A stretch of 18,542 nucleotides of DNA, from contig CAAFEX010000113.1 in assembly GCA_900762015.1 (NCBI GenBank), positions 1 through 18,542 of the forward strand, written 5' to 3'. The DNA comes from an uncultured Collinsella sp. (lineage in GTDB: Bacteria > Actinomycetota > Coriobacteriia > Coriobacteriales > Coriobacteriaceae). A program made the translations under genes and the position numbers. Under the pieces are notes generated by a model that made no database searches, had not been told where the DNA came from, and saw nothing but the letters and a program-made list of their open reading frames with translations. Of this stretch, positions 7,261 through 16,373 are shown in pieces (position 1 is the first letter of the stretch; each line of letters begins with the position of its first letter).

Positions 7261-8271
7261 CTACGCGGTTTTACCCTCAATGAGTTCAACGGGGAGCTTG
7301 ATATTCGATTCGGGCTTTTCGCCGTTAACAAGAGCAATGATGGATTGCGCCGCGAGCTCTCCGATGCGATCGATATCTTGGCGTACGGTTGTTAAGTCAG
7401 GCATAAACGTCATAGTGCGGCGGGCACCATCCGCGCCCACGACCTTAATATCGCCCGGAGCGCTCAAGCCGCGCTGCTTCATCACGTTAAGACAGATAGC
7501 CGCCATCGTGTCGTCTCCCGCAAAGATGCCGTCAATATCGGGGTTCTCATCGAGGATCTTCGCAACGACCGCGCTCTTTTCGTCGTCGGGCTTAACGAAC
7601 TCGACCTCACGGACAAGCGCGGGCAAACCGGCCTGCTCAACAACATCGAGGTAGGCATCGGTACGCTTATTGGCAGGCATGCGCATGCGGCTATTGCTGC
7701 GCAGGCACAGGATGCGTGAACATCCGTCATCGATCAGGCGACGCGTGGCAAGTTCGCCGATGCTATAGCTGTCGCTCGCAATCTGAACAGAGGCTTCGCC
7801 AAGGTCGCAGTCGATACCAACCAGACTCAAGCCCATCTCGGCATACGCCTCGGCACCGATATTAAGCGAGTTGACGATGACGCCATCAACCATATTGCGT
7901 CGAAGCATGTCGATATAAGAGCGCTCAAGCTCGGGTCGATTGGCGCTATTGCACAGCAGCATCTTAAAACCGTTTTCGGCCAGGGTATGCTCAATGACTT
8001 GAACCACTTGGGCATGAAACGGACTGCTGACATAGGGGACGATCATACCGATAAGATTCAGGCGACCGTTGAGCATGGCACGGGCGATATGGTTGGGCGT
8101 ATAGTTGATGCGCTTCATCGCGGCATGGACCTTATCGCGGGTCTCTTGGCTAATATAGCCGCGATTATTAAGCACGCGAGATACCGTAGTAGGCGAAACC
8201 CCCGCCACCGCTGCAACTTCCTTGATGCCAGGCTTAGCCGTATCCTTAGAACGAGCACTCTCGCGAGCCAT
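7261..8271 (-). CDS. LacI family transcriptional repressor of the sucrose locus
   Basis: A 336-residue LacI/GalR regulator. The DNA-binding domain occupies residues 16-70: IKEVAAVAGVSPTTVSRVLNN forms the helix-turn-helix, followed by the hinge region with NHIARAMLNG. Residues about 72-335 form a periplasmic-binding-protein-like effector domain. The ATG at 8271 is chosen because GGAGG lies about 5 bases upstream; the longer start at 8292 would place coding sequence over that binding site. It sits upstream of, and on the same strand as, the GH32-PTS-scrB operon, from which it is separated by a 184-base gap with the operon's own promoter. The operator at 8291-8307 just before its start predicts autorepression. 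The effector is probably sucrose, its 6-phosphate or fructose. It would be called ScrR in other species, but the ligand is unproven. Confidence 0.92.
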   Translation of the reverse strand: MARESARSKDTAKPGIKEVAAVAGVSPTTVSRVLNNRGYISQETRDKVHAAMKRINYTPNHIARAMLNGRLNLIGMIVPYVSSPFHAQVVQVIEHTLAENGFKMLLCNSANRPELERSYIDMLRRNMVDGVIVNSLNIGAEAYAEMGLSLVGIDCDLGEASVQIASDSYSIGELATRRLIDDGCSRILCLRSNSRMRMPANKRTDAYLDVVEQAGLPALVREVEFVKPDDEKSAVVAKILDENPDIDGIFAGDDTMAAICLNVMKQRGLSAPGDIKVVGADGARRTMTFMPDLTTVRQDIDRIGELAAQSIIALVNGEKPESNIKLPVELIEGKTA

Positions 8272-8290
8272 AGCACCCTCCCCCATCAAC

Positions 8291-8307
8291 ATGTCATACG
8301 TTTACAT
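8291..8307. promoter_or_regulatory. LacI-family operator upstream of lacI
   Basis: ATGTCATACGTTTACAT matches the tandem sites at 7125-7158 in 14-15 of 17 positions. It lies 20 bases before the lacI start codon. A possible -10-like TATGTA on the minus strand overlaps it. The arrangement indicates autoregulation. Confidence 0.6.
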
Positions 8308-8395
8308 ACGAACAAAGCATACCCCAACAAGAGCGGGAAGACGGTAACAGTACAAGTAAGTAAACGACTCATCCAAATAATTAGGAGAGTTCCGC

Positions 8396-8576
8396 CTAAA
8401 GGGTGACCACACAGGACCCCCGCCGGGCCGCTTTGGGTTACTTTCCAAAACATTTCCGCAGGACGCAAAGGGCTCCGCCGCGCGAAGCGCGCAGCGGAGC
8501 CCTTTGCATGTCCGAGGACGTTTTGGAAAGTAACCCAAGACGGCCCGGCGATCCTGCGGGAGTTAAACCCCTTTAG
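8396..8576. repeat. Large nested palindrome between grcA and lacI
   Basis: This is most of the 301-base gap between grcA and lacI. The core arms 8421-8451 and 8520-8550 pair at 29 of 31 positions, including a perfect 19-base block starting TTGGGTTACTTTCC. Inside them GCAAAGGGCTCCGC (8464-8477) pairs perfectly with 8494-8507 around a small GCGC-GAA-GCGC hairpin. Outside them CAGGA/TCCTG and CTAAAGGG/CCCTTTAG (8396-8403, 8569-8576) extend the symmetry into the grcA stop codon. As RNA it would form one very long hairpin that could terminate or protect pfl-grcA mRNA; no U tract follows. As DNA it resembles a palindromic mobile repeat. No gene is credible here. Confidence 0.7.
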
Positions 8577-8824
8577 AACTTGTCGTGGAAGGTACGCGCA
8601 ATGACCTCGTCCTGCTGCTCCTTGGTGAGCGTGTGGAAGTTCACGGCGTAGCCGGAAACGCGGATGGTCAGCTGCGGATACTTCTCGGGGTGAGCCTGAG
8701 CGTCGAGCAGCGTCTCACGGTTGAAGACGTTGATGTTCAGGTGGTGGCCACCCTTCTCGGCGTAAGCGTCGAGCATGTGGACCAGGTTATCGGCCTGAGT
8801 CTCGGAAACTTCAGAAACCTTCAT
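8573..8824 (-). CDS. grcA: Glycyl-radical domain protein of split pyruvate formate-lyase (GrcA-like)
   Basis: An 83-residue protein corresponding to the C-terminal glycyl-radical domain of pyruvate formate-lyase. It contains GGHHLNINVFNRETLLDA (about 25-42), HPEKYPQLTIRVSGYAV (about 45-61) with the radical-bearing G58 in RVSGYAV, and the family ending LTKEQQDEVIARTF. GrcA/YfiD proteins in enterobacteria replace an oxygen-damaged PFL C-terminus as a spare part. Here the PFL gene immediately upstream lacks that domain, so this protein should be an obligatory subunit. ATG 8824 is chosen because AAGGAG lies 7 bases upstream; the 15-residue longer frame is not supported. It is 85 bases downstream of the pfl stop and in a different frame. 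The N-terminal 12 residues (MKVSEVSETQAD) are not PFL-like, while DNLVHMLDAYAEKGG continues PFL homology. Confidence 0.92.
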   Translation of the reverse strand: MKVSEVSETQADNLVHMLDAYAEKGGHHLNINVFNRETLLDAQAHPEKYPQLTIRVSGYAVNFHTLTKEQQDEVIARTFHDKF

Positions 8825-8847
8825 AATGTGTCTCCTTCGATCGATAG

Positions 8848-8908
8848 GCGCCGGCCGAAACCGGCGCACTAATCAGTAATCGTTATTGTTAGTATAGCAC
8901 TAACAATA
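8848..8908 (-). promoter_or_regulatory. Two hairpins between pflB and grcA
   Basis: Right after the pflB stop, TATTGTTAGT-type arms 8884-8893 and 8899-8908 form a perfect 10-bp stem with a 5-base loop. Closer to grcA, GCGCCGG (8848-8854) pairs with CCGGCGC (8861-8867), with a UUCG-type apex in minus-strand RNA. Neither has a U tract. They could partially attenuate, stabilise a processed end, or tune the amount of grcA relative to pflB. Confidence 0.5.
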
Positions 8909-8909
8909 G

Positions 8910-10961
<2,052 letters not shown>

Positions 10962-11428
10962 TGTGTAACCACGCTCCTAGTTACGTGTAATGCGGCGCTC
11001 TCTCACACCGCTGCTTATTGAATTCTTGAATTATCATGTTGCACTCCCGGCTTCTTCCGTTCTTCGCCACGCGTTAGTACAGGGAAAAACGTTTGTCCAC
11101 CTTGGAACTGCAACCCAAAACCCAAGATTTCACCCGTTTGAGAAGGATAACATAGCGACCCTCTCCATCTGGGCTGTTATATGTTTCTTTTTTTATATCA
11201 TAAGGACGTTTTTTACAAACCCGCAGGAAATGCGAGTGCAAACAACTACCGTTCACCGATTTGTATGGTATTTTTCCTTGCCTTTGTACGACGTTCGCTC
11301 TAGCTGTTATGCCAGCTTTAGCAGGGTAAAGTGTCCCAGAGACCCTACAGAAACTGCAGGGCGGCCACGGAATCCCCCGTGGCCGCCCTGTGGCATGGCT
11401 AGTTTTTAGCTTTGATTGCCGCTTGGCA
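10962..11428. other. Long intergenic leader of pflB with terminator of the permease gene
   Basis: A 467-base non-coding stretch, AT-richer than its neighbours, with a T-run near 11187-11193 and AT-rich tracts that probably hold the pflB promoter. I could not pick a convincing -35/-10 pair. The 11357-11390 hairpin ends the permease transcript. A frame of 138 residues across it is antisense to intergenic DNA and has no family features. A long leader would leave room for redox or anaerobic control of pflB, but no recognisable site was seen. Confidence 0.5.
11357..11390 (-). terminator. Terminator after the KDG permease gene
   Basis: A perfect 14-bp stem, CAGGGCGGCCACGG (11357-11370) with its complement at 11377-11390, and a 6-base loop. 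It begins 38 bases after the kdgT stop. On the minus strand a short TTTCT follows, so it is a plausible, if U-poor, intrinsic terminator. Confidence 0.65.
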
Positions 11429-12448
11429 TTAGGCGGCTGCGGCGGCCTTGTCGGCCGTTGCCTTGCTATCGCCGTTGCCCTGGCCCTCAAAATGCTTGTA
11501 GCACCAGCTGGTGACCAGCGGGGTCAAAATAGCCGTAACGATTGCGCAGGCAGCAACCTGTGCCGTAGCCGTCGCGAGCACCGCACCGCCGTACATGGCC
11601 CCGTTGACGCTTGCCATGGCAGCAGGCGTGGCCACATTGGCTCCGGCGCAGCTCGAAATGGCCGCACCTGCGACACCCGTACCACCCGTGAGCTTATCGA
11701 CCGCGATGACGGGAATTGCAAAGATCACCGAGCAGATCACGCCGAGCAGGATGCCGGGAAGACCGCCGTTGATAAGCTGGCCAAAAGTCATGGTCGAGCC
11801 CATGGCAAAGAAGACGAGCACGATGATGGCGGAAAGTGCCGGTGCCATCATCTTCTTAAAGCTCGGGAAGAGGTTACCCAGAATAATGCCGACGACGATC
11901 GGCAGGATGGCGCCCACGAGCGACCAGCCGATCGGAGCCTGACCGGCAGCGCCGAGCACGATCATCGTGACCGGAGGGCCGACAACCAGCGTGGTGATGG
12001 CGACGGCGCCACGCTCGGCTTCGTTGCCCATGGTGCCCATCAGTCCAGCGTACATAGCGTTGTTGGCACCCGTGCAAGCGGCCAGCATCACCATGGCCGA
12101 GATACCAAACAAGTTGTCGTTGAATACATAAAGGATGAGCAGCGACACGGCAACGACCACGATTTGCTTGACGGCGATGATGATGGCACCGCGGGCAGCG
12201 GCGGCAGGAGCACTCTTAAACGAAATCGTCGTACCGACGATAAGCAAAAAAGCGCCCACGAGCGGGCCTGCACCCTGCTGGGTCATGCCAAGCGTAAAGC
12301 TGCCGAGCGTTTTGAACAGGTCAGGGAACAGCGTGTTGAGCAGGCAGCCCAACAAAAGCGGCACCAAAATATTGGCACCCGGGATGGAGGACATCTTAAA
12401 GAACGGCTCCTTTGCCGCCGGCGCCTCCACCGCAGTCGATTCACTCAT
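11429..12448 (-). CDS. kdgT: 2-keto-3-deoxygluconate permease
   Basis: A 339-residue inner-membrane protein of the KdgT family, proton symporters for 2-keto-3-deoxygluconate and related sugar acids. About ten hydrophobic segments are visible, starting at IPGANILVPLLLGCLLNTLFP. The family signatures ACTGANNAMYAGLMGTMG and SSCAGANVATPAAMA are present, and the C-terminus is a short polar, Ala-rich tail. ATG 12448 has AGGAG 7 bases upstream; the longer start at 12469 would bury that site. It lies 108 bases downstream of a short-chain dehydrogenase gene with a hairpin in between. Length is close to family members (about 310-330) with a small N-terminal extension. No KDG kinase or aldolase is in the window, so the exact substrate remains open. 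Confidence 0.85.
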   Translation of the reverse strand: MSESTAVEAPAAKEPFFKMSSIPGANILVPLLLGCLLNTLFPDLFKTLGSFTLGMTQQGAGPLVGAFLLIVGTTISFKSAPAAAARGAIIIAVKQIVVVAVSLLILYVFNDNLFGISAMVMLAACTGANNAMYAGLMGTMGNEAERGAVAITTLVVGPPVTMIVLGAAGQAPIGWSLVGAILPIVVGIILGNLFPSFKKMMAPALSAIIVLVFFAMGSTMTFGQLINGGLPGILLGVICSVIFAIPVIAVDKLTGGTGVAGAAISSCAGANVATPAAMASVNGAMYGGAVLATATAQVAACAIVTAILTPLVTSWCYKHFEGQGNGDSKATADKAAAAA

Positions 12449-12505
12449 ATATATCTCCTTTGGATGCATGCGAATCGTAGCCGCACGCGCCTATATCAGA
12501 AAGAA

Positions 12506-12537
12506 GGCGACGGTCCCGAGTCGCAGGAGCCGTCGCC
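12506..12537 (-). terminator. Terminator between the dehydrogenase and permease genes
   Basis: GGCGACGG (12506-12513) pairs perfectly with CCGTCGCC (12530-12537), and a partial inner stem lies between. On the minus strand the stem is followed by TTCTTTCT, a U-rich tail. It sits 20 bases after the dehydrogenase stop. It should stop or reduce transcription into kdgT, so the two genes may be only partly co-transcribed. Confidence 0.7.
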
Positions 12538-12556
12538 GAATAATCGTCGTGGGGTA

Positions 12557-13306
12557 TTACCCGTCCAGGACGATGCCGCCGTCGCAGTCGCCGATCTCGC
12601 CGTTCACGAAGCTGGCGAGGTCGGAAGCGAAGAACAGCACCATCTGCGCAGGCTCGCTGGCCTGGGCGGCGCGGCCCAGAGGAATACCGTTGATGATGCG
12701 CTGAGAGTTCTCGTCAGAGAGAATCGAGGTCATATCGGTCAACGTGAGCGACGGGCACACGGCGTTGCAGCGGACGCCAAACTTGCCGCCTTCCTTGGCG
12801 ACTGCCTTGGTTAGACCGTTAACACCTGCTTTGGAGCTAGCGTAGGCAGCGGTTCCGAGCAGGCCGCCACCGATCTTGCCCGCAACGGAGCTCACGTTGA
12901 CGATAGTGCCGGCATGGGCCGCCTTAAAGTGCGGGTACACGGCATTCATCATGGTAAAGGTGCCGTTAAGGTTGATGTCGATGGTACGGCGCCACTCGGT
13001 GTCGTCGATCTCGTCAAACTTCTTGGTGCTGATGACGCCAGCGCAGTTGATCAGGATGTTGGTTTGCGGCAGGTCCGTAAAAATCTGCTCGACGGTCTCG
13101 CGCGCCTTGGGCGCATCGGCGACATCGAGCTGATAGAACTTGTTGCCCTCGCCAAGCTCGGCCACAGCGGCCTCGCCCTTAGCAGAGTTCCTTGCGATGA
13201 GCGCGACGTGTCCGCCGCCCGCGACGATGCCCTTGGCGATCTCGAGGCCAATGCCCTGAGTGCCGCCCGTGACAATCGCGGTCTTGCCCGTGAAGTCAAA
13301 TGCCAT
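12557..13306 (-). CDS. Short-chain dehydrogenase/reductase (KduD/FabG-like)
   Basis: A 249-residue classical short-chain dehydrogenase using NAD(P)H. The Rossmann motif TGGTQGIG is at 13-20, NCAG at 87-90, and the catalytic tetrad is N114, S140, Y155 and K159 (YASSK). The length matches the classical family. Candidate roles are 2-dehydro-3-deoxygluconate 5-dehydrogenase (KduD), gluconate 5-dehydrogenase or 3-oxoacyl-ACP reductase (FabG). The KDG permease next door favours a sugar-acid role; the sequence alone does not settle it. A purine-rich AAAGGGGGATGGAG precedes the ATG. A promoter-like pair lies at 13421-13448, leaving a leader of about 107 bases with a 7-bp hairpin (13382-13401). Confidence 0.88.
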   Translation of the reverse strand: MAFDFTGKTAIVTGGTQGIGLEIAKGIVAGGGHVALIARNSAKGEAAVAELGEGNKFYQLDVADAPKARETVEQIFTDLPQTNILINCAGVISTKKFDEIDDTEWRRTIDINLNGTFTMMNAVYPHFKAAHAGTIVNVSSVAGKIGGGLLGTAAYASSKAGVNGLTKAVAKEGGKFGVRCNAVCPSLTLTDMTSILSDENSQRIINGIPLGRAAQASEPAQMVLFFASDLASFVNGEIGDCDGGIVLDG

Positions 13307-13420
13307 GACTCCATCCCCCTTTATGTAAGGTGTCTCCTTGCGGGAAGTTGGAGCATCGCGCGTGGCGATAAATGAGTCCCAGTCGTCATGGTGGTGACAA
13401 CCCCTCGCCTAACCGCGTGC

Positions 13421-13448
13421 ATGATAGTTCTTTAAAACGCTTCAGCAA
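13421..13448 (-). promoter_or_regulatory. Putative promoter of the dehydrogenase gene
   Basis: On the minus strand TTGCTG (13448-13443) and TATCAT (13426-13421) are 16 bases apart; the -10 box matches 5 of 6 consensus bases. Transcription would start near 13414. Confidence 0.5.
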
Positions 13449-13517
13449 TTGAATGATTTTAAGTCTTTATGCGCTCTTTATATTGCCCACTGTATGAGGC
13501 CCGCGTATGGGGGTATC

Positions 13518-13566
13518 ATCTTCCACCGAAAATAGTTTCTAGTGTTAGGGGTTTTCGGTGGAAGAT
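13518..13566. promoter_or_regulatory. Perfect inverted repeat overlapping the marR start codon
   Basis: ATCTTCCACCGAAAA (13518-13532) and TTTTCGGTGGAAGAT (13552-13566) are exact complements separated by 19 bases. The right arm contains the GTG start of marR (13558), and the AGGGG binding site lies in the loop. Upstream, TTGCCC (13483-13488) and TATGGG (13506-13511), 17 bases apart, are a possible promoter. The repeat may be the MarR autorepression operator, with each arm one binding site, or an mRNA hairpin controlling initiation. Confidence 0.65.
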
Positions 13567-14007
13567 ACCGATTTCCGTGAGCTTGGGCGTCAGCTCCTTA
13601 CCGAGTTCGGCAGCATGCATCAGCGCATTTCGCGCTTTGCGGACAAAGCCCTCGGCGGCGAGATGGCCGTCATGCGCGCCCTCATGCGCGCCGGCGGCTC
13701 GCTCACGCCGAGCGAACTCGCAGATCGCGCCTGGGTCTCGAGCGCCCGTATCGCCAATATCCTGCGCGCCCTCGAGGCCAAGGGCTGGGTCGAGCGCGAG
13801 CACTCAAAGACCGACCGTCGTCGCGTACACGTCACGGTGACCGACAAGGGATTCCAGGTCATCGAAATCAAACGTCGGGAATTCGAGGACCGCACCGCGG
13901 CCTTCCTCGAGCAGCTTGGCGAAACAGATACCCAAGAGATGGTGCGCCTTCTAAGACGTGCCAACGAAATTATCGACCGCAATCAAGAAAGGAGAGATGC
14001 CGAGTGA
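13558..14007 (+). CDS. MarR family transcriptional regulator
   Basis: A 149-residue winged helix-turn-helix regulator. The winged helix spans about 36-100: LTPSELADRAWVSSARIANILRALEAKGWVERE is the recognition region and DRRRVHVTVTDKG (86-98) is the wing, the most diagnostic MarR motif. Flanking helices would form the dimer interface. The start is GTG, with AGGGG 6 bases upstream. The stop overlaps the GTG of the following ABC gene by 4 bases (GTGA), indicating translational coupling. It is divergent from the dehydrogenase gene, and the inverted repeat at its start codon is the likely operator. By analogy with other MarR-ABC operons it probably represses the exporter until a ligand binds. The ligand is unknown. 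Confidence 0.9.
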   Translation: MEDTDFRELGRQLLTEFGSMHQRISRFADKALGGEMAVMRALMRAGGSLTPSELADRAWVSSARIANILRALEAKGWVEREHSKTDRRRVHVTVTDKGFQVIEIKRREFEDRTAAFLEQLGETDTQEMVRLLRRANEIIDRNQERRDAE

Positions 14008-16373
14008 GGATTCTCAAGCTCTTTAAAAAGCATATCCTGGCACTGTTCACAGCTATCGTACTCATCGTAATCAGCTGCAACGCCGACCTGGCGCTGCCTA
14101 CCTATATGAGCGATATCGTCGACGTGGGCGTGCAGCAAGGCGGTATCGCCTCGCCCGTGCCCGATACCATTCGCGCCGAATCGCTCGACGACCTCGAGCT
14201 CTTTATGAGCGCCAAGGGCGCCAAAGCTGTGGAGGCCGTGTTTAGCAAGGCGGACAATAACGGCATTCGAACGTACAAGGGCACCGAGGAGGAGCGCGGC
14301 GACGGCGGCAAGATTGCCGACATCATGAGCCTGCCCGAGACTGTCGTCCTTTCGTTCAACCAGGGCATCGACGCTGACTCCATGGGCGACATGACCGGCG
14401 CATCCACCGAGGCAAGCAATGGCGGCGCCGCTCAGGCCATGCCCACCCCCGAGCAGATGGCGGCGATGACGCCCGAGCAGCTCGCCGAGATGCAGCAGAA
14501 GGCCGCAGCGGCGCAGAACATGCAAAAGCAGATTGATGCCGATGGCGGTAAGATCACCATGAAGAGCCTGCGCCTAGGCGTTGAAGGCGGTCTTATCGAT
14601 CAGGGCAAGCTCGTCGAGGGCGCCAACGATATGGCTGACAAAATGGGCTCCATGTCGGGCTCCATCGTCACCCAGCGCGCCGTGACCTACGTGCAAGAAG
14701 AGTACAAGGCACAGGGCATCGACCCCGCCGACGTGCAGAACGCCTACCTGGGCCGCATGGCGACCACGATGTTTGGTCTGTGCCTGATCTCGCTTGTCGC
14801 CACCATCCTGACCGGCGCTGTGGCTTCGCGCACCGCCTGCTCCATTGCCCGCGACCTGCGCCGCGAGACCTTCAACAAGGTCATGCACTTTTCGCCGGCC
14901 GAGGTGGGCAAATTTAGCCAGGCCTCGCTCATCACCCGCTGCACCAACGACATTCAGCAGATTCAGATGGCGGCAACCCTGTTTATCCGCATGTGTCTGA
15001 TGGCGCCCGTCATGGGCATCGTCGCGGTCATGCGCGTCCTAGCCAACCACACCGGCCTGGAGTGGACCATCGCCGTGGCCATCATCGCGGTGTCGGCCGT
15101 CGTCGGCGTGCTCATGGGCCTCACCATGCCCAAGTTCAAAAAGATGCAGAGCTTTGTGGACCGCGTGAACCTTACCGCCCGCGAGCTGCTCGACGGTCTT
15201 ATGCCCATCCGCTCGTTCAACCGCGAGGAGCATGAGCTCGAGCGTTTTGACAAGGCATCACTCGACCTGATGACCACGCAGCTCTACACCAACCGCGCCA
15301 TGAGTTTTATGATGCCGCTCATGATGCTCGTCATGAACTGCATCACCGTGCTTATCGTCTGGTTTGGCGCGCAGGGCGTGTCCGACGGTGTGATGCAGGT
15401 CGGCAACATGATGGCGTTTATCTCCTACACCATGCAGATCGTCATGGCGTTTATGATCCTCACCATGGTTTCGGTCATCCTGCCCCGCGCCGAGGTCGCA
15501 GCCGAGCGCGTGGAAGAGGTCATCACTTGCCCCACGAGCATCAACGACCCCGTCTCGCCCAAACTGCCCGCGGCCAGCGCGCCGCGCGCTGAGCTCACCT
15601 TCCGCGACGTGAGCTTCCAGTATCCCGATGCCCGCGCCGATGTCATTAGCGGCGTGAACTTCACCACGCATGCCGGTCAGATGCTCGGCATCATCGGCTC
15701 CACGGGCTCGGGCAAGTCCACGCTCGTGCAGCTGATTCCGCGCCTGTACGACGTCACGGGCGGCAGCATTTCGCTCGACGGCATCGACGTGCGCGACATG
15801 ACCCTTTCCGAGCTGCGCCGCCGCATCGGCTACATTCCGCAGCAGGGGCGCCTGTTCTCGGGCACCGTCGAGAGCAACCTCAAGTTTGCCGGCGACATGG
15901 TGAGCGATGAGGACATGCGCGAGGCCGCGCGCATCGCCCAGGCCGAGGACTTTATCGCCGAGCGCGAGGGCGGCTACGACTCCCCCATCAGCCAGGGAGG
16001 CTCCAATGTCTCGGGCGGTCAGCGTCAGCGCCTGGCCATCGCCCGCGCGTTGGCCAAAAAGCCCGAAGTCGTGGTGTTCGATGACTCGTTTAGCGCCCTC
16101 GACTACAAGACCGACGCCCGCCTGCGCGAGGAGCTCGCCAAAAACGTCACTGACGCTGCGCTCGTGGTCGTGGCCCAGCGCATCGCGACCATCATGCACG
16201 CCGACCAGATCATCGTGCTCGACGACGGCCACGTAGTGGGCACCGGCACGCACGAGGAACTGCTGCACAACTGCCCGGCATACCTGGAGATCGCACAGTC
16301 GCAGCTTTCCGCCGAAGAGTTGGGGCTTACCCAAGAAGAGATTGAAGCCGTCATGGAAGGAGGCGAGCGCTAA
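14004..16373 (+). CDS. ABC exporter half-transporter with degenerate ATPase site and large external insertion
   Basis: A 789-residue type IV ABC exporter subunit. Membrane helix 1 is at about 11-27 and helix 2 at about 255-275. Between them lie about 200 mostly polar residues, far more than the usual short loop, including a Met/Gln/Ala-rich segment (145-180, with MTPEQLAEMQQKAAAAQ). Further helices follow to about 495. The nucleotide-binding domain has Walker A GSTGSGKST (565-573), signature VSGGQ (669-673) and Walker B VVVFDD, in which the catalytic glutamate is aspartate (D694); the H-loop histidine is glutamine (Q725, VVAQRIAT). These two changes are known in the degenerate subunit of heterodimeric exporters such as TM287/288 and BmrCD. 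It is coupled to marR and overlaps the next gene. The start is GTG with AGGAG 9 bases upstream. The substrate is unknown; a drug or lipid-like molecule is possible. Confidence 0.9.
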   Translation: MRILKLFKKHILALFTAIVLIVISCNADLALPTYMSDIVDVGVQQGGIASPVPDTIRAESLDDLELFMSAKGAKAVEAVFSKADNNGIRTYKGTEEERGDGGKIADIMSLPETVVLSFNQGIDADSMGDMTGASTEASNGGAAQAMPTPEQMAAMTPEQLAEMQQKAAAAQNMQKQIDADGGKITMKSLRLGVEGGLIDQGKLVEGANDMADKMGSMSGSIVTQRAVTYVQEEYKAQGIDPADVQNAYLGRMATTMFGLCLISLVATILTGAVASRTACSIARDLRRETFNKVMHFSPAEVGKFSQASLITRCTNDIQQIQMAATLFIRMCLMAPVMGIVAVMRVLANHTGLEWTIAVAIIAVSAVVGVLMGLTMPKFKKMQSFVDRVNLTARELLDGLMPIRSFNREEHELERFDKASLDLMTTQLYTNRAMSFMMPLMMLVMNCITVLIVWFGAQGVSDGVMQVGNMMAFISYTMQIVMAFMILTMVSVILPRAEVAAERVEEVITCPTSINDPVSPKLPAASAPRAELTFRDVSFQYPDARADVISGVNFTTHAGQMLGIIGSTGSGKSTLVQLIPRLYDVTGGSISLDGIDVRDMTLSELRRRIGYIPQQGRLFSGTVESNLKFAGDMVSDEDMREAARIAQAEDFIAEREGGYDSPISQGGSNVSGGQRQRLAIARALAKKPEVVVFDDSFSALDYKTDARLREELAKNVTDAALVVVAQRIATIMHADQIIVLDDGHVVGTGTHEELLHNCPAYLEIAQSQLSAEELGLTQEEIEAVMEGGER

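Noticed and set aside
8302..8538. Short minus-strand frames across the palindrome
   Set aside because: They arise from the inverted repeat itself and have no binding site or similarity.
11074..11490. 138-residue minus-strand frame in the pflB upstream region
   Set aside because: It overlaps the 3' end of kdgT in another frame and a terminator hairpin, is rich in Arg/Pro/Lys, and has no domain features.
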